A stretch of DNA of 64,000 nucleotides from SAR86 cluster bacterium AG-422-O05 (GCA_003213495.1 QCMW01000001.1:434001-498000), one strand, 5' to 3'; shown: positions 26,206 to 34,868, numbered from the stretch's first letter. Notes: generated by a model not told the origin, from the sequence alone. Numbers and translations: made by a program.

Positions 26206-26898
26206 TTAAAACTTTAGTTTGTAACTGAGGCTTACTGATGAATCAAATATTTTACTAGACATCATTTCTAATGTAACAGCACTCCTTTTATTTATATTGT
26301 ATTGAAGTCCTCCACCAAATTTTTGGTCAGTTTTATCAGCTAATTCATATTCAACTAATTGTGTACATATCTGACCTGCTGGACATTCATTTATTTTAAT
26401 TTCAGAGTCCTTTGAAAAGTCTACGAAAAGATTCCCTTCCCAGCCAGATGGATTACCAAATCTTATTCCGGCAATCACATTTGCTTGAGAGTCGTCTTCT
26501 GAAAATGAAACAATGTCTGTTTCGTAGGAAGTACTTTTAAGACCAAGCTCTGCATAGACATCAAAAAAATTTTTGACATCCAACTTGATTCCATTAGATG
26601 AAATAGATTCAAAAATATCTCCTATGCCGGCATGTATACCAAGTCGAGCAGCATTTATAATTCTATCGTAGGAATCATCGGAGGTATCTACACCTTCAGC
26701 CTTTCTTTGAAGCACAATATAAAGTCCTCCTGGTAGTGGCAAAGAAGCACTAAGGCCAATAGCAGTATCATCTGTTTGTATCAAGTCTAGCTTTAAATGC
26801 GAGTATTTAAAATCTTTAGAGCTTTCTTCATCTTCCTTATCAGCAAGAATTTGGGTAGAAAAAATAGTAACGAGAAACGCTATAAAATAAATTTTCAT
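26206..26898 (-). CDS. Predicted small outer-membrane beta-barrel protein
   Basis: A signal peptide (residues ~1-19) precedes alternating hydrophobic strands (YSHLKLDLIQT, GLSASLPLPGGLYIVLQRK, VYAELGLKSTSYE, GGLQYNINKRSAVTLEMM) ending in a terminal aromatic residue (SLSYKLKF), as in outer-membrane barrels. At about 210 mature residues an eight- to ten-strand barrel is plausible. The family is not recognised. It is followed, on the same strand upstream, by the PDZ lipoprotein gene. Confidence 0.65.
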   Translation of the reverse strand: MKIYFIAFLVTIFSTQILADKEDEESSKDFKYSHLKLDLIQTDDTAIGLSASLPLPGGLYIVLQRKAEGVDTSDDSYDRIINAARLGIHAGIGDIFESISSNGIKLDVKNFFDVYAELGLKSTSYETDIVSFSEDDSQANVIAGIRFGNPSGWEGNLFVDFSKDSEIKINECPAGQICTQLVEYELADKTDQKFGGGLQYNINKRSAVTLEMMSSKIFDSSVSLSYKLKF

Positions 26899-26954
26899 TG
26901 TCTATATTATCAAATAATTTAATATTGGGGAGTAATGCTCCCCATATTTAATAC

Positions 26955-27695
26955 TTATCTAGTAATTGACCAACCTTGTTGTTCAAGAACAAATCTATCT
27001 TCAGATAGATCACCAACCCAAGAAACTTTGCCCTCATCATTAAACTCAAATCTTGTTGTTGTAAAAGCATTAGCTTTGTAGCCAGTAGAATCTTCAATAA
27101 ACTCAGCCCAATGAAGGACATATACTACTCCTTCATCTGTAACTGCAGTTTCTATGACATTAAATTCCTCTGGACCCCATGTTTCTGCATCACCTGATTC
27201 AAAATTACTTAGAACTTGTTCTTTAGAATATCTAACTTGAACTGGTCCGCGTGCAAATGATATGGGCATTTCCATCCCATCCCTAAGTATGACAGCATTG
27301 ACATTCTCTCCAGGCATGCCCCTAAAACCAAGTTGATTTCTGTTGTCATTAGTTAGTCTAACGCCATTTACTTCAACAAAGGCGTCTCCTTCTTTTAGAA
27401 CAGAATCAGCAGGACTGTCTGGTACAACATAATCTACCAACATTCCATCGCCTTCCGGATTCCAAATAAAACCAAATCCTACATAACGATCTCCAACCGA
27501 TACACCATCTTCGGCCATATTATTTTTGACCATTTCAATAGCTTCAGATTTTCCAGTATAACCAGCTGTAACCCATGAAGTTGCAAGATTCATACTCGAT
27601 GTATTACTTTTCATCTCAGTATTCATGTCGCTTCCACCACATGCATAAATAAAAAATATTGCCAGAGGTAAAAAATAACTTTTATATATTTTCAT
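26955..27695 (-). CDS. PDZ-domain lipoprotein
   Basis: The N-terminus (YFLPLAIFFIYACGGSDM) has a lipobox Cys near residue 19. Residues ~85-150 form a PDZ-like domain (GDGMLVDYVVPDSPADS, then EGDAFVEVNGVRLTN, then GEN-x-V-x-V-L-R-D). A beta-rich C-terminal segment resembles an NTF2-like or SnoaL fold, but this is uncertain. A strong AGGAG site precedes the ATG. PDZ domains bind peptide ends, so a role in periplasmic protein binding is possible. Confidence 0.72.
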   Translation of the reverse strand: MKIYKSYFLPLAIFFIYACGGSDMNTEMKSNTSSMNLATSWVTAGYTGKSEAIEMVKNNMAEDGVSVGDRYVGFGFIWNPEGDGMLVDYVVPDSPADSVLKEGDAFVEVNGVRLTNDNRNQLGFRGMPGENVNAVILRDGMEMPISFARGPVQVRYSKEQVLSNFESGDAETWGPEEFNVIETAVTDEGVVYVLHWAEFIEDSTGYKANAFTTTRFEFNDEGKVSWVGDLSEDRFVLEQQGWSITR

Positions 27696-27738
27696 TAATT
27701 TCTCCTTAATTTCTTTAGATACTAATATATCAATTTTA

Positions 27739-27767
27739 TTTACTTAATAAAAATCAATATGTATATA
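27739..27767 (+). promoter_or_regulatory. Candidate sigma-70 promoter for the M20 peptidase gene
   Basis: TTTACT (27739-27744), a 17-base spacer and TATATA (27762-27767) match the -35/-10 pattern in four of six positions each. It lies in the 103-base divergent gap between the PDZ lipoprotein and the M20 peptidase. In A/T-rich DNA such matches arise by chance, so support is weak. Confidence 0.25.
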
Positions 27768-27798
27768 AATATAATTACTAATTATTTATAATCTTTTC

Positions 27799-29115
27799 AT
27801 GAAAAAATTAACCATATTTCTAATGAGTTTTATGTCTTTCTATGGTTCTTCTGATCTGAGAACTAATTTAGAAAAAGATTTAGACAACTTAATGAGTAAA
27901 GTTATTGATTGGCGCCACGATATTCATCAATATCCAGAGCTTGGAAATAGAGAATTTCGAACTGCAAAGAAAGTTGAAGACCATTTACGTTCTCTTGGAA
28001 TGAAAGTAGAAACCAAAATTGCATATACTGGAGTAGTTGGCATTCTTGAAGGTGATTTGCCAGGACCAACAATAGCTTTAAGAGCTGATATGGATGCTTT
28101 GCCTGTGGAAGAGAAAACAGGACTGCCTTTTGCTTCAAAAGTGAGAACCACATATTTAGGAAATGATGTTGGTGTTATGCATGCTTGTGGACATGACGCA
28201 CACGTTGCTATTTTAATGGGCGTTGCTGAATTTCTTGCAAAGAACAAAGCTTATTTAAAGGGTAAAGTTATGTTTATATTTCAGCCGGCAGAAGAGGGAC
28301 CACCCGAAGGAGAAGGTGGTGGTGCTGAAATGATGTTAGCTGAAGGAATTTTTGATAGACACGGTCCAGAAGTTATCTTTGGATTGCATGTTACAAATAT
28401 CCCAAACGGAGTTCTGTCAGTAACTTCAGGTCCAGCTATGGCAGCAGCATCAGCATATAGAATTAAAATCAAAGGTGAACAGACGCACGGCTCAACTCCA
28501 TGGTCAGGAATTGATCCAATTATGGCAACTGCTGAGCTAATTGAAGCTCTTAATACTATTGTTAGCAGAAGAATTAATATTATTAACAACCCAGCTGTAA
28601 TTTCCGTAGGATTGGTCAAAGCAGGAACACGAAATAATATTATTCCTGAAGATTCAATGATCATGGGGACCATTAGAACTTTTGATCCTGAATTAAGAAA
28701 AGAAATTTATGATGAAATAGAACAGATTGCAGAAGGTGTAGCTCTCGGAACAGGTACTGAAATATCCGTCGAGTTTGATGTGGGTGGTTTTTATCCAGTT
28801 ACTTTTAATGAACCAGAATTAGTAAAAGCAATGATACCTTCATTAATGGATGCTTCTCCAGGAAGATTTTATAAATCTAATACGCCTGTCACAGGTGCAG
28901 AAGACTTCTCATATTTTTCTCAGGAAATTCCAGGCATGTATTTTTGGCTTGGAGTAAATAAACCAGGCATGGGGTTAGATTCAGCTAATTTTGGCGAAAG
29001 AACTGAAGTAGCAGGCAATCACTCACCTTATTTTTATGTAGACGATTCTGCCTTAGACGAAGGTGTTAGAGCCTTTGTTTACCTAGTTGATGACTACCCG
29101 AATAAATACCAGTAA
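27799..29115 (+). CDS. M20D-family amidohydrolase/peptidase, exported
   Basis: The 438-residue enzyme has a short hydrophobic N-terminus (residues ~1-18) that suggests export. M20 metal-site motifs are visible: ALRADMDALPVEEKT near 92, MHACGHDAHVA near 127, QPAEEGPPEGEGGG near 162 and GAEDFSYF near 375. This set matches hippurate hydrolase/amidohydrolase-like enzymes that cleave N-acyl amino acids. The natural substrate is unknown. The next gene, a nitronate monooxygenase, follows by 16 bases. Confidence 0.85.
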   Translation: MKKLTIFLMSFMSFYGSSDLRTNLEKDLDNLMSKVIDWRHDIHQYPELGNREFRTAKKVEDHLRSLGMKVETKIAYTGVVGILEGDLPGPTIALRADMDALPVEEKTGLPFASKVRTTYLGNDVGVMHACGHDAHVAILMGVAEFLAKNKAYLKGKVMFIFQPAEEGPPEGEGGGAEMMLAEGIFDRHGPEVIFGLHVTNIPNGVLSVTSGPAMAAASAYRIKIKGEQTHGSTPWSGIDPIMATAELIEALNTIVSRRINIINNPAVISVGLVKAGTRNNIIPEDSMIMGTIRTFDPELRKEIYDEIEQIAEGVALGTGTEISVEFDVGGFYPVTFNEPELVKAMIPSLMDASPGRFYKSNTPVTGAEDFSYFSQEIPGMYFWLGVNKPGMGLDSANFGERTEVAGNHSPYFYVDDSALDEGVRAFVYLVDDYPNKYQ

Positions 29116-29131
29116 ATAAAAGGAGATTAAA

Positions 29132-30106
29132 GTGCCAATACCGAAACATATACAAGAAAATATTTCAATGCCAGTAATTGGAGCCCCACTTTTTTTGGTT
29201 TCGGGTCCAGATTTAGTAATAGCTCAATGCAAAGCAGGAATTATAGGTTCTTTTCCAGCATTAAATGCAAGACCTCAACATGTCCTTGAAGAGTGGATTG
29301 TTAGGATCAAGTCAGAGTTAGCAGAATATCAAGAAGAAAATCCTGATGCAAAAGTTGCTCCTTTTGCGGTCAATCAAATTTGTCATGGATCAAATGATAG
29401 ATTAATGCAAGACATGGAGACCTGTGTAAAACATGAAGTTCCTATAATCATTACATCTCTCAGACCTCCTGCTGAAGTAGTAGAGGCAGCTCATAGTTAT
29501 GGTGGTTTAGTATTTCATGATGTTATAAGTGTTCGTCATGCAAAAAAAGCTGCTGAGCAAGGCGTTGATGGTTTAATTTTGGTTTGTGCTGGTGCTGGTG
29601 GTCATGCTGGTGCTTTATCACCATTTGCATTACTGAGAGAAGTAAAAGAATGGTTTGAAGGCACAGTAATATTGTCTGGCTCTATCGGCGATGGCCATGC
29701 TGTAGCATCTGCTATAGCTTTGGGTGCTGATTTTGCATATTTAGGCACAAGATTTATAGCTACTAAAGAGGCTAATGCTGACTCTGAGTATAAGAAAATG
29801 TTAGAAGAAAGTGCTGCTGCAGATATAGTTTATTCATCATTATTTACAGGAGTCCTTGGTAATTATTTAAAACCATCTATAAAGAATGCAGGCCTAGACC
29901 CCGATAATCTTCCCGATGCTGATAAATCTGCTATGAACTTTGGTTCTGGAGGTAATACTGATTCAAAAGCATGGAAGGATATATGGGGCTCAGGACAAGG
30001 AATCGGAGGAATAAAGGATTCACCATCTGTTGCAGAATTGGTCGGTAGAATAAAATCCGAATATGAGCAAGCTTTTGTTGATTTTAAATCTAAGATAGAG
30101 AGTTAA
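29132..30106 (+). CDS. Nitronate monooxygenase (2-nitropropane dioxygenase-like)
   Basis: The 324-residue FMN-dependent TIM-barrel enzyme starts at a GTG preceded by AGGAG. Motifs VIGAPLFLVSGPDLVIAQCKAG near the start, ICHGSNDRL near 88, VCAGAGGHAGALSP near 150, and SGSIGDGHAVASAIALGADFAYLGTRFIA near 185 are typical of the family. These enzymes oxidise alkyl nitronates, though many homologues have other or unknown roles. It is followed by a tiny membrane-protein gene and a 3-hydroxyisobutyrate-dehydrogenase-like gene with stop-start overlap, implying one operon. Confidence 0.88.
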   Translation: MPIPKHIQENISMPVIGAPLFLVSGPDLVIAQCKAGIIGSFPALNARPQHVLEEWIVRIKSELAEYQEENPDAKVAPFAVNQICHGSNDRLMQDMETCVKHEVPIIITSLRPPAEVVEAAHSYGGLVFHDVISVRHAKKAAEQGVDGLILVCAGAGGHAGALSPFALLREVKEWFEGTVILSGSIGDGHAVASAIALGADFAYLGTRFIATKEANADSEYKKMLEESAAADIVYSSLFTGVLGNYLKPSIKNAGLDPDNLPDADKSAMNFGSGGNTDSKAWKDIWGSGQGIGGIKDSPSVAELVGRIKSEYEQAFVDFKSKIES

Positions 30107-30112
30107 AATAAT

Positions 30113-30280
30113 ATGATTGAAGTAGCAATATTAGTTCCAATAATGTGGATAGTAATGTCTGCTTTATATATGTTTCTTCTTAAAAATATTGAGGGGACTA
30201 AAGGTATAACCTCCGAATATCAAACAAAAGATGGCATTAAAAGAACTGCAAAAAAAGATAGAGAAGACTTTATAGTATGA
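30113..30280 (+). CDS. Small single-pass membrane protein (55 residues)
   Basis: A short reading frame begins at ATG 30113, 6 bases after the nitronate monooxygenase, and ends in TGA overlapping the next ATG (ATGA). Residues ~4-24 are a hydrophobic helix (VAILVPIMWIVMSALYMFLL) and the rest is Lys/Arg/Asp-rich with a cytoplasmic-tail character (KDGIKRTAKKDRED). The tight coupling on both sides supports a real gene. No family is recognised. Confidence 0.6.
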   Translation: MIEVAILVPIMWIVMSALYMFLLKNIEGTKGITSEYQTKDGIKRTAKKDREDFIV

Positions 30281-31143
30281 CAAAAGCCATTGGCTTTATT
30301 GGTTTAGGGGTTATGGGATTTCATATGGCAGGCCATCTATCGAAACACAATCAAATTGCGGTATTCAATCGAACTAAAAAGAAATCTGAAATTTGGTCCG
30401 CTAAATATAACGGTAAAATTTGTAGCTCACCTGCTGACCTTGCAAAAATATCTGATGTCATCATATTGTGTGTTGGTAATGATGGCGATGTAAGAGATAT
30501 AGTTACAGGCTATCAAGGATTGCTTAAAAACTTAAAGCCAGGATCGATAATTGTTGACCATACTACAACTTCTGCAAAACTAGCCAAAGAAATATATGAA
30601 TTATTAGATTCGAATGGTATTTTTTATATTGATGCGCCAGTGTCTGGTGGTGAAGTGGGTGCTCAGTCAGGGATGCTATCGATAATGGCTGGTGGCAACA
30701 AAGATGCTTACGAACAAATTAAAAGTATTTTAGAACCTTACACAAAACTTATTAAATATATGGGCTTAAGTGGTTCTGGTCAGTATACAAAAATGGTCAA
30801 TCAAATATGTATAGCTGGACTAATACAAGCACTAGCAGAAGGCATAAATTTTTCTGAAAAGGTAGGGTTAGATACTAAGAGTGTCTTAGAGGTTGTGTCT
30901 AATGGAGCTGCTCAATCATGGCAAATGGATAATAGATGGCTGACAATGTTAGATGATAATTACGATCACGGCTTCGCCGTCGACTTAATGAGAAAAGATT
31001 TAGAAATAGTTTTAGACGAAGCAAATTTAAACAACATAAATATTGAAATAACAAAAATCATCAATGAATTTTATAAGGATATACAAAAAGCAGGAGGTGG
31101 GAAATGGGATACTTCAAGCTTGCTAAAAAGAATAGAAAACTAA
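30277..31143 (+). CDS. NAD(P)-dependent 3-hydroxyisobutyrate dehydrogenase-like protein
   Basis: The 288-residue enzyme has a GFIGLGVMGFHMAGHL N-terminal nucleotide-binding motif (residues ~5-20) and the beta-hydroxyacid-dehydrogenase signature DAPVSGGEVGAQSG (residues ~119-132). A catalytic Lys is in SGQYTKMVNQICIAG near 168-182. Members oxidise 3-hydroxyisobutyrate, tartronate or glyoxylate derivatives; specificity is not assigned. It shares a four-base overlap with the upstream small gene and another with the convergent gene at its end. Confidence 0.85.
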   Translation: MTKAIGFIGLGVMGFHMAGHLSKHNQIAVFNRTKKKSEIWSAKYNGKICSSPADLAKISDVIILCVGNDGDVRDIVTGYQGLLKNLKPGSIIVDHTTTSAKLAKEIYELLDSNGIFYIDAPVSGGEVGAQSGMLSIMAGGNKDAYEQIKSILEPYTKLIKYMGLSGSGQYTKMVNQICIAGLIQALAEGINFSEKVGLDTKSVLEVVSNGAAQSWQMDNRWLTMLDDNYDHGFAVDLMRKDLEIVLDEANLNNINIEITKIINEFYKDIQKAGGGKWDTSSLLKRIEN

Positions 31144-31508
31144 ATTAAAAATAACTTTGATGAGTATACAAATACTCCATAACCAATAACAATTAACGCA
31201 GAGGCTATTTCAAGTGAATCAATTTCAGTTGGGTTTAGATTAAGCTTCGAATAGTAATTCTCAGGATTTGAGATCAACCAAAAAACTCCAGCTATATGTG
31301 TAAACATAATTAAAGCCACTATCCAGTTAAATGGTTGGGAACTAAAAACAATTATCGAACCTAAGATAATGAATATGAATTCTATTGTTAGGACGACATT
31401 GATATTTTTTCTTTTTAATAGATATCTTAATAAACTGTAGTTCTTGATATAGGTGTAAAAAAGCACAAAACCATATACGAAATAAAGTGATGACAAAATA
31501 TAAATCAT
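31140..31508 (-). CDS. Small membrane protein of unknown family
   Basis: The 122-residue protein has about four membrane segments (residues ~2-18, 38-55, 62-80 and 100-118). A basic loop, RYLLKRKNINV, lies before the second. I do not recognise the family. It is convergent with the hydroxyisobutyrate-dehydrogenase-like gene, overlapping its stop by four bases. Confidence 0.55.
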   Translation of the reverse strand: MIYILSSLYFVYGFVLFYTYIKNYSLLRYLLKRKNINVVLTIEFIFIILGSIIVFSSQPFNWIVALIMFTHIAGVFWLISNPENYYSKLNLNPTEIDSLEIASALIVIGYGVFVYSSKLFLI

Positions 31509-31571
31509 AGTTGAATTTTATATTACATCCGTCTTTGCAGATAATTTATTTTGAAGCTATAGTTAGTAGAG

Positions 31572-33059
31572 ATGTTATCTAAGTCTAAATTTATCCTTGG
31601 TCAGCAATGTGCTAAATCATTTTGGCTAGATCTTAATAATGTACCGCCGACTAATGAGGAAGATGATGCAGCCAAAGATAGATTAAGGGCTGGTGACGAA
31701 GTTGGCGAAATCGCAAAAGAAATATTTCCTGGAGGCAAAGAAGTCCCATACTTAATTGGCAATCATAAGGAGATGTTTGAAATAACTAAAGATTTAATTA
31801 AAGAGGGCGCAACTACTATCTACGAAGCTTCATTTATTTATGATGATATTTTTGTTCGTGTAGACCTTATGAACAAAACAGATAAAGGTTGGGATATTTA
31901 TGAGGTCAAATCTTCAACAAAAATTAAACCTTATCATGAGTACGATGCTAGCATTCAATGGCATGTCTTAAAGGAGCTTAAATTGTTAAGTTTAAATGAT
32001 GTTTTCATTGTAACTTTAAACAATCAGTATGAAAAAGAAGAAAACATCATTCCACTAAAATATTTTACTATCGATCCAATCACCAATGTTGCAAATGAAA
32101 AAAAGAATGAAGTAAAACATAAAATCCTAGAATTAAAAAATATTTCAAACTTTGATAAAGAACCTTTAGTAGATATTGGATCACATTGCAAAAAACCACA
32201 TAGTTGCGTCTATTTGGATAAATGCTGGCCAGAGAGCATGAATGACGTTGATTCGATATTTAGACTTTACAGATTACCTTTAAAAAAGAAACTTGATTTT
32301 TATAATAAAGGAATAGATAGATTTGAAAACATAAAAGATGTTTCATCTTTAACGTCGACACAGCAAAATCAATTTAAAGCATATCAAACACGATCTCCAG
32401 TAATAGATAAAAAAAAGCTAGATGATTTTATTTCAAAAGTTGAATATCCAATAACTTATTTTGATTTTGAAACTTTTACAGATGCTGTGCCAGTATTTAA
32501 AAAGCAGAGACCTCACATGCAGATGCCTTTTCAGTATTCTATGCACATTCAATCTTCTAGAGATGAGTTATTAGATATCAATGACCCACACCCAGAATTT
32601 ATTGCAAATCACTTAGATGATCCAAGACGGCAGATAGCTGAAAGTTTAATCAACAACTTTCCTAAAAGTGGAACAATCATGGCCTACAACGAGTCATTTG
32701 AAAAAAGCTGTATTGAAACTTTGGCTGAGTTTTGTCCTGATCTTGAGAGCAAACTTCTAGGTCTTAATGATCGATTTCTTGATTTAATTATTCCTTTCCG
32801 TGGAGGCGCTTATTACGATTCAAATTTTTATGGAAGTTTCTCAATAAAAAAAGTATTGCCAGCACTCTGTCCTGATGATAAAAATTTAGACTATAAATCA
32901 TTAGAAATTAGTAATGGTGGGCTAGCATCAAGTTCCTATAAAAAATTAAGAGGCCAAACAGATAAAGAAATAGCACATACTAGAGAGGAACTATTTAAAT
33001 ACTGTCGTCTTGATACTTTTGCTATGTACGAAATTTATCGGAAACTATTATCACTTTAG
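31572..33059 (+). CDS. Cas4/AddB-like nuclease fused to a DEDD-exonuclease-like DUF2779 domain
   Basis: The 495-residue protein appears to have two enzymatic parts. Residues ~1-225 resemble a Cas4/AddB-type PD-(D/E)xK nuclease: D98, E111-V-K113 in YEVKSS, Q129, and four Cys at 13, 206, 212 and 218 that could hold an Fe-S cluster. Residues ~290-495 (DUF2779) show an RNase H-like DEDD pattern with D298-F-E300, acidic residues near 400-404, and Y477-CRL-D481. The combination implies a DNA or RNA processing enzyme. DUF2779 proteins have no established job. Confidence 0.7.
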   Translation: MLSKSKFILGQQCAKSFWLDLNNVPPTNEEDDAAKDRLRAGDEVGEIAKEIFPGGKEVPYLIGNHKEMFEITKDLIKEGATTIYEASFIYDDIFVRVDLMNKTDKGWDIYEVKSSTKIKPYHEYDASIQWHVLKELKLLSLNDVFIVTLNNQYEKEENIIPLKYFTIDPITNVANEKKNEVKHKILELKNISNFDKEPLVDIGSHCKKPHSCVYLDKCWPESMNDVDSIFRLYRLPLKKKLDFYNKGIDRFENIKDVSSLTSTQQNQFKAYQTRSPVIDKKKLDDFISKVEYPITYFDFETFTDAVPVFKKQRPHMQMPFQYSMHIQSSRDELLDINDPHPEFIANHLDDPRRQIAESLINNFPKSGTIMAYNESFEKSCIETLAEFCPDLESKLLGLNDRFLDLIIPFRGGAYYDSNFYGSFSIKKVLPALCPDDKNLDYKSLEISNGGLASSSYKKLRGQTDKEIAHTREELFKYCRLDTFAMYEIYRKLLSL

Positions 33060-33806
33060 TTAAAAAGAATAAATAAAACTTGAACTAAATGTTTGGTCTG
33101 ATTTTTCAGCTAAGTCAGGAGGATCATTGTCAAAAGATTCAGAGATTTTGAATTTTATTAAAAAATTTTCTGAAACAGGGATGTTATAAGATAACGAGAC
33201 AGAATATTTATAGTCGTTACTAAAATCCTTAAAGGAAGGTTGAAAAAATATAGATCCTGAGAGAAAGGAATTATTTTCAAAGCTTATGCTCCTATTTAAA
33301 AATAAACTAGCTCTGTTGGTTGATTTTTTATCTCCCAATAAACTATTTTCGCTTTCATGTAAGATACTTACACTTAATATAATATGTTTGATTTCAGAAA
33401 ATCTTAAACCAAAACCAACAAGATCTCGTTTTTTGTAGCTTTGAAAAGGATTTTCACTAGACTGAAAATATGTTTCAAAGTTATAGTTTTTTTCTTCATT
33501 TTTCCAAAGGTATCTTGCGTGCAAGAAAAAAGATTCATCCTCAACAACATCTTCATTAGTTCTTTCTGATTTTTCCAAAAGAAACATACTTTCTGATTTA
33601 AGAGTGTTTTTAACTAGAGCTATACCAATATCGTAATCATCTCTTTCTTCATTTCCTCTTGTTCCACTAAATGCAAATTCTATATCCCTAAAACTACCAA
33701 CCTCATTCGATCTTCGAACATCTTCTATGTTAGCAATTGGGGAAGCACTAATTGTTAAAGCAGGTATTAAAAATATAAATAAAAGAATTTTATTTAAATC
33801 GAACAA
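33060..33806 (-). CDS. Predicted outer-membrane beta-barrel protein with TTG start
   Basis: No ATG precedes the signal-like segment, so TTG at 33806 is the best start; the product begins with a hydrophobic stretch (ILLFIFLIPALTISA). The remaining ~230 residues contain many alternating strands (NNSFLSGSIFFQPSF, YKYSVSLSYNIP) ending with SSFIYSF, a terminal Phe typical of barrels. It is preceded, on the same strand, by the ion channel gene with two bases between, so the two are likely cotranscribed. Confidence 0.55.
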   Translation of the reverse strand: MFDLNKILLFIFLIPALTISASPIANIEDVRRSNEVGSFRDIEFAFSGTRGNEERDDYDIGIALVKNTLKSESMFLLEKSERTNEDVVEDESFFLHARYLWKNEEKNYNFETYFQSSENPFQSYKKRDLVGFGLRFSEIKHIILSVSILHESENSLLGDKKSTNRASLFLNRSISFENNSFLSGSIFFQPSFKDFSNDYKYSVSLSYNIPVSENFLIKFKISESFDNDPPDLAEKSDQTFSSSFIYSF

Positions 33807-33808
33807 TT

Positions 33809-34519
33809 TTATTTACTCGAAGTCTCTGTTTGTTTATTTAAAACAACATCAACAACAATACCTACGAAAAGATTTAATACAACTATTCCGCAAATAAATA
33901 TATAACTTACAAAATAGGACCATCCATAAGGAATAGTATCTGTAATTGGTTTCATCACGTTCTCCCAGCTCGACATTGTACCTACCTGAACTAATGTAAT
34001 CATAGATTCGCCTAATGTATTGAATTGGGCATTAGGTATTTCAGAAAAATAGATAGTTCCAACAACAGCGTATATATAAGTAATAATGAATATTAATAAT
34101 AATATGTAGATGCTTTTCCTAAGTGATACAAATAAATTCTCCACTACATTTTGTAGCTCAGGCACAAATGAAATAATTCTTAACAATCTAAACAAACGAA
34201 GCAGCCTAAGGAGCAATACAGATTCTGTAAGACTTGCGGGTATTAAAGATCCTATAACAATAATCAGATCAAAAACATTCCACCCATCAGAAAAAAATTC
34301 TTTGGTTGTCTTTTCTCCAAGAAATCTAATAATTATTTCAATTAAAAAAAATACCGTTACAGCTATATCAGCGATTAGTATTAGATTGTAAATGTTTGGA
34401 TTTAGTGAATAGGTCTTAATTCCAATAGTTAAGGAAGATATAAGTATTACAGCAATAACAGTATATTGAAAACTTTTTTTCTGCTTAAGATTCTCACAGA
34501 ATTCAGCAATTTTTTTCAT
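33809..34519 (-). CDS. Six-helix voltage-gated-type ion channel
   Basis: The 236-residue single-domain channel subunit has S1-S4 and pore helices. The voltage-sensor S4 has four Arg three apart (R105, R108, R111, R114 in LLLRLLRLFRLLRII). The pore segment reads TLVQVGTMSSWENV, so the filter is T181-M-S-S-W185. Bacterial sodium channels such as NaChBac have TLESW, so the acidic filter residue is replaced by Ser. The overall architecture, with a tetramer expected, is clear; ion selectivity is not. It begins at ATG 34519 and is followed closely by a barrel gene. Confidence 0.78.
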   Translation of the reverse strand: MKKIAEFCENLKQKKSFQYTVIAVILISSLTIGIKTYSLNPNIYNLILIADIAVTVFFLIEIIIRFLGEKTTKEFFSDGWNVFDLIIVIGSLIPASLTESVLLLRLLRLFRLLRIISFVPELQNVVENLFVSLRKSIYILLLIFIITYIYAVVGTIYFSEIPNAQFNTLGESMITLVQVGTMSSWENVMKPITDTIPYGWSYFVSYIFICGIVVLNLFVGIVVDVVLNKQTETSSK

Positions 34520-34571
34520 GATGGAATCTATTTTTTACACAGGTATCAATTATTAGAAACTGATTAGATAT

Positions 34572-34868
34572 CTATCGAATGAATGTTTGCCAAATTGCTG
34601 CAACAAATACATCTGAAAGAGACTCTGATCCTTTAATCATTCTCTTAATGTCTTTAACTTTTGCTTTTCGACTGCTACCAGTGCCATCTCTGATATCACC
34701 ATTTTTGACATTGCATAATGTAGAACTTCCAGTACCCCGCCTAACTTTATCATCTCTTACATTACATAATGTAGAACTACCAGTTCCCTTTCTTAGTTTA
34801 TCACCCCTAATGTTAGCAATGGTCTTACCGCCGTCTTTTAGCTGTTCTCTTCTGTACTCTAATTTCAT
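34572..34868 (-). CDS. Beta-flower-type repeat protein (98 residues)
   Basis: The protein is built from tandem copies of a unit of about 17 residues, with cores NIRGDKLRKGTGSST, NVRDDKVRRGTGSST and NVKNGDIRDGTGSS. This matches the 4-fold beta-flower repeat family (RGDKIREGTGSS pattern) seen in many bacterial hypothetical proteins. The short basic C-terminal segment (KVKDIKRMIKGS, DVFVAAIWQTFIR) follows. A GAGGAG site precedes the ATG. The function is unknown. Confidence 0.65.
   Translation of the reverse strand: MKLEYRREQLKDGGKTIANIRGDKLRKGTGSSTLCNVRDDKVRRGTGSSTLCNVKNGDIRDGTGSSRKAKVKDIKRMIKGSESLSDVFVAAIWQTFIR
34708..34809. repeat. Tandem 51-base imperfect repeat inside the beta-flower gene
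   Basis: Two adjacent 51-base units (34708-34758 and 34759-34809) each begin with ACATT(G/A)CATAATGTAGAAC and encode one protein repeat. A degenerate third unit flanks them. Near identity at the DNA level suggests recent duplication and possible copy-number change by slippage. Confidence 0.7.
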
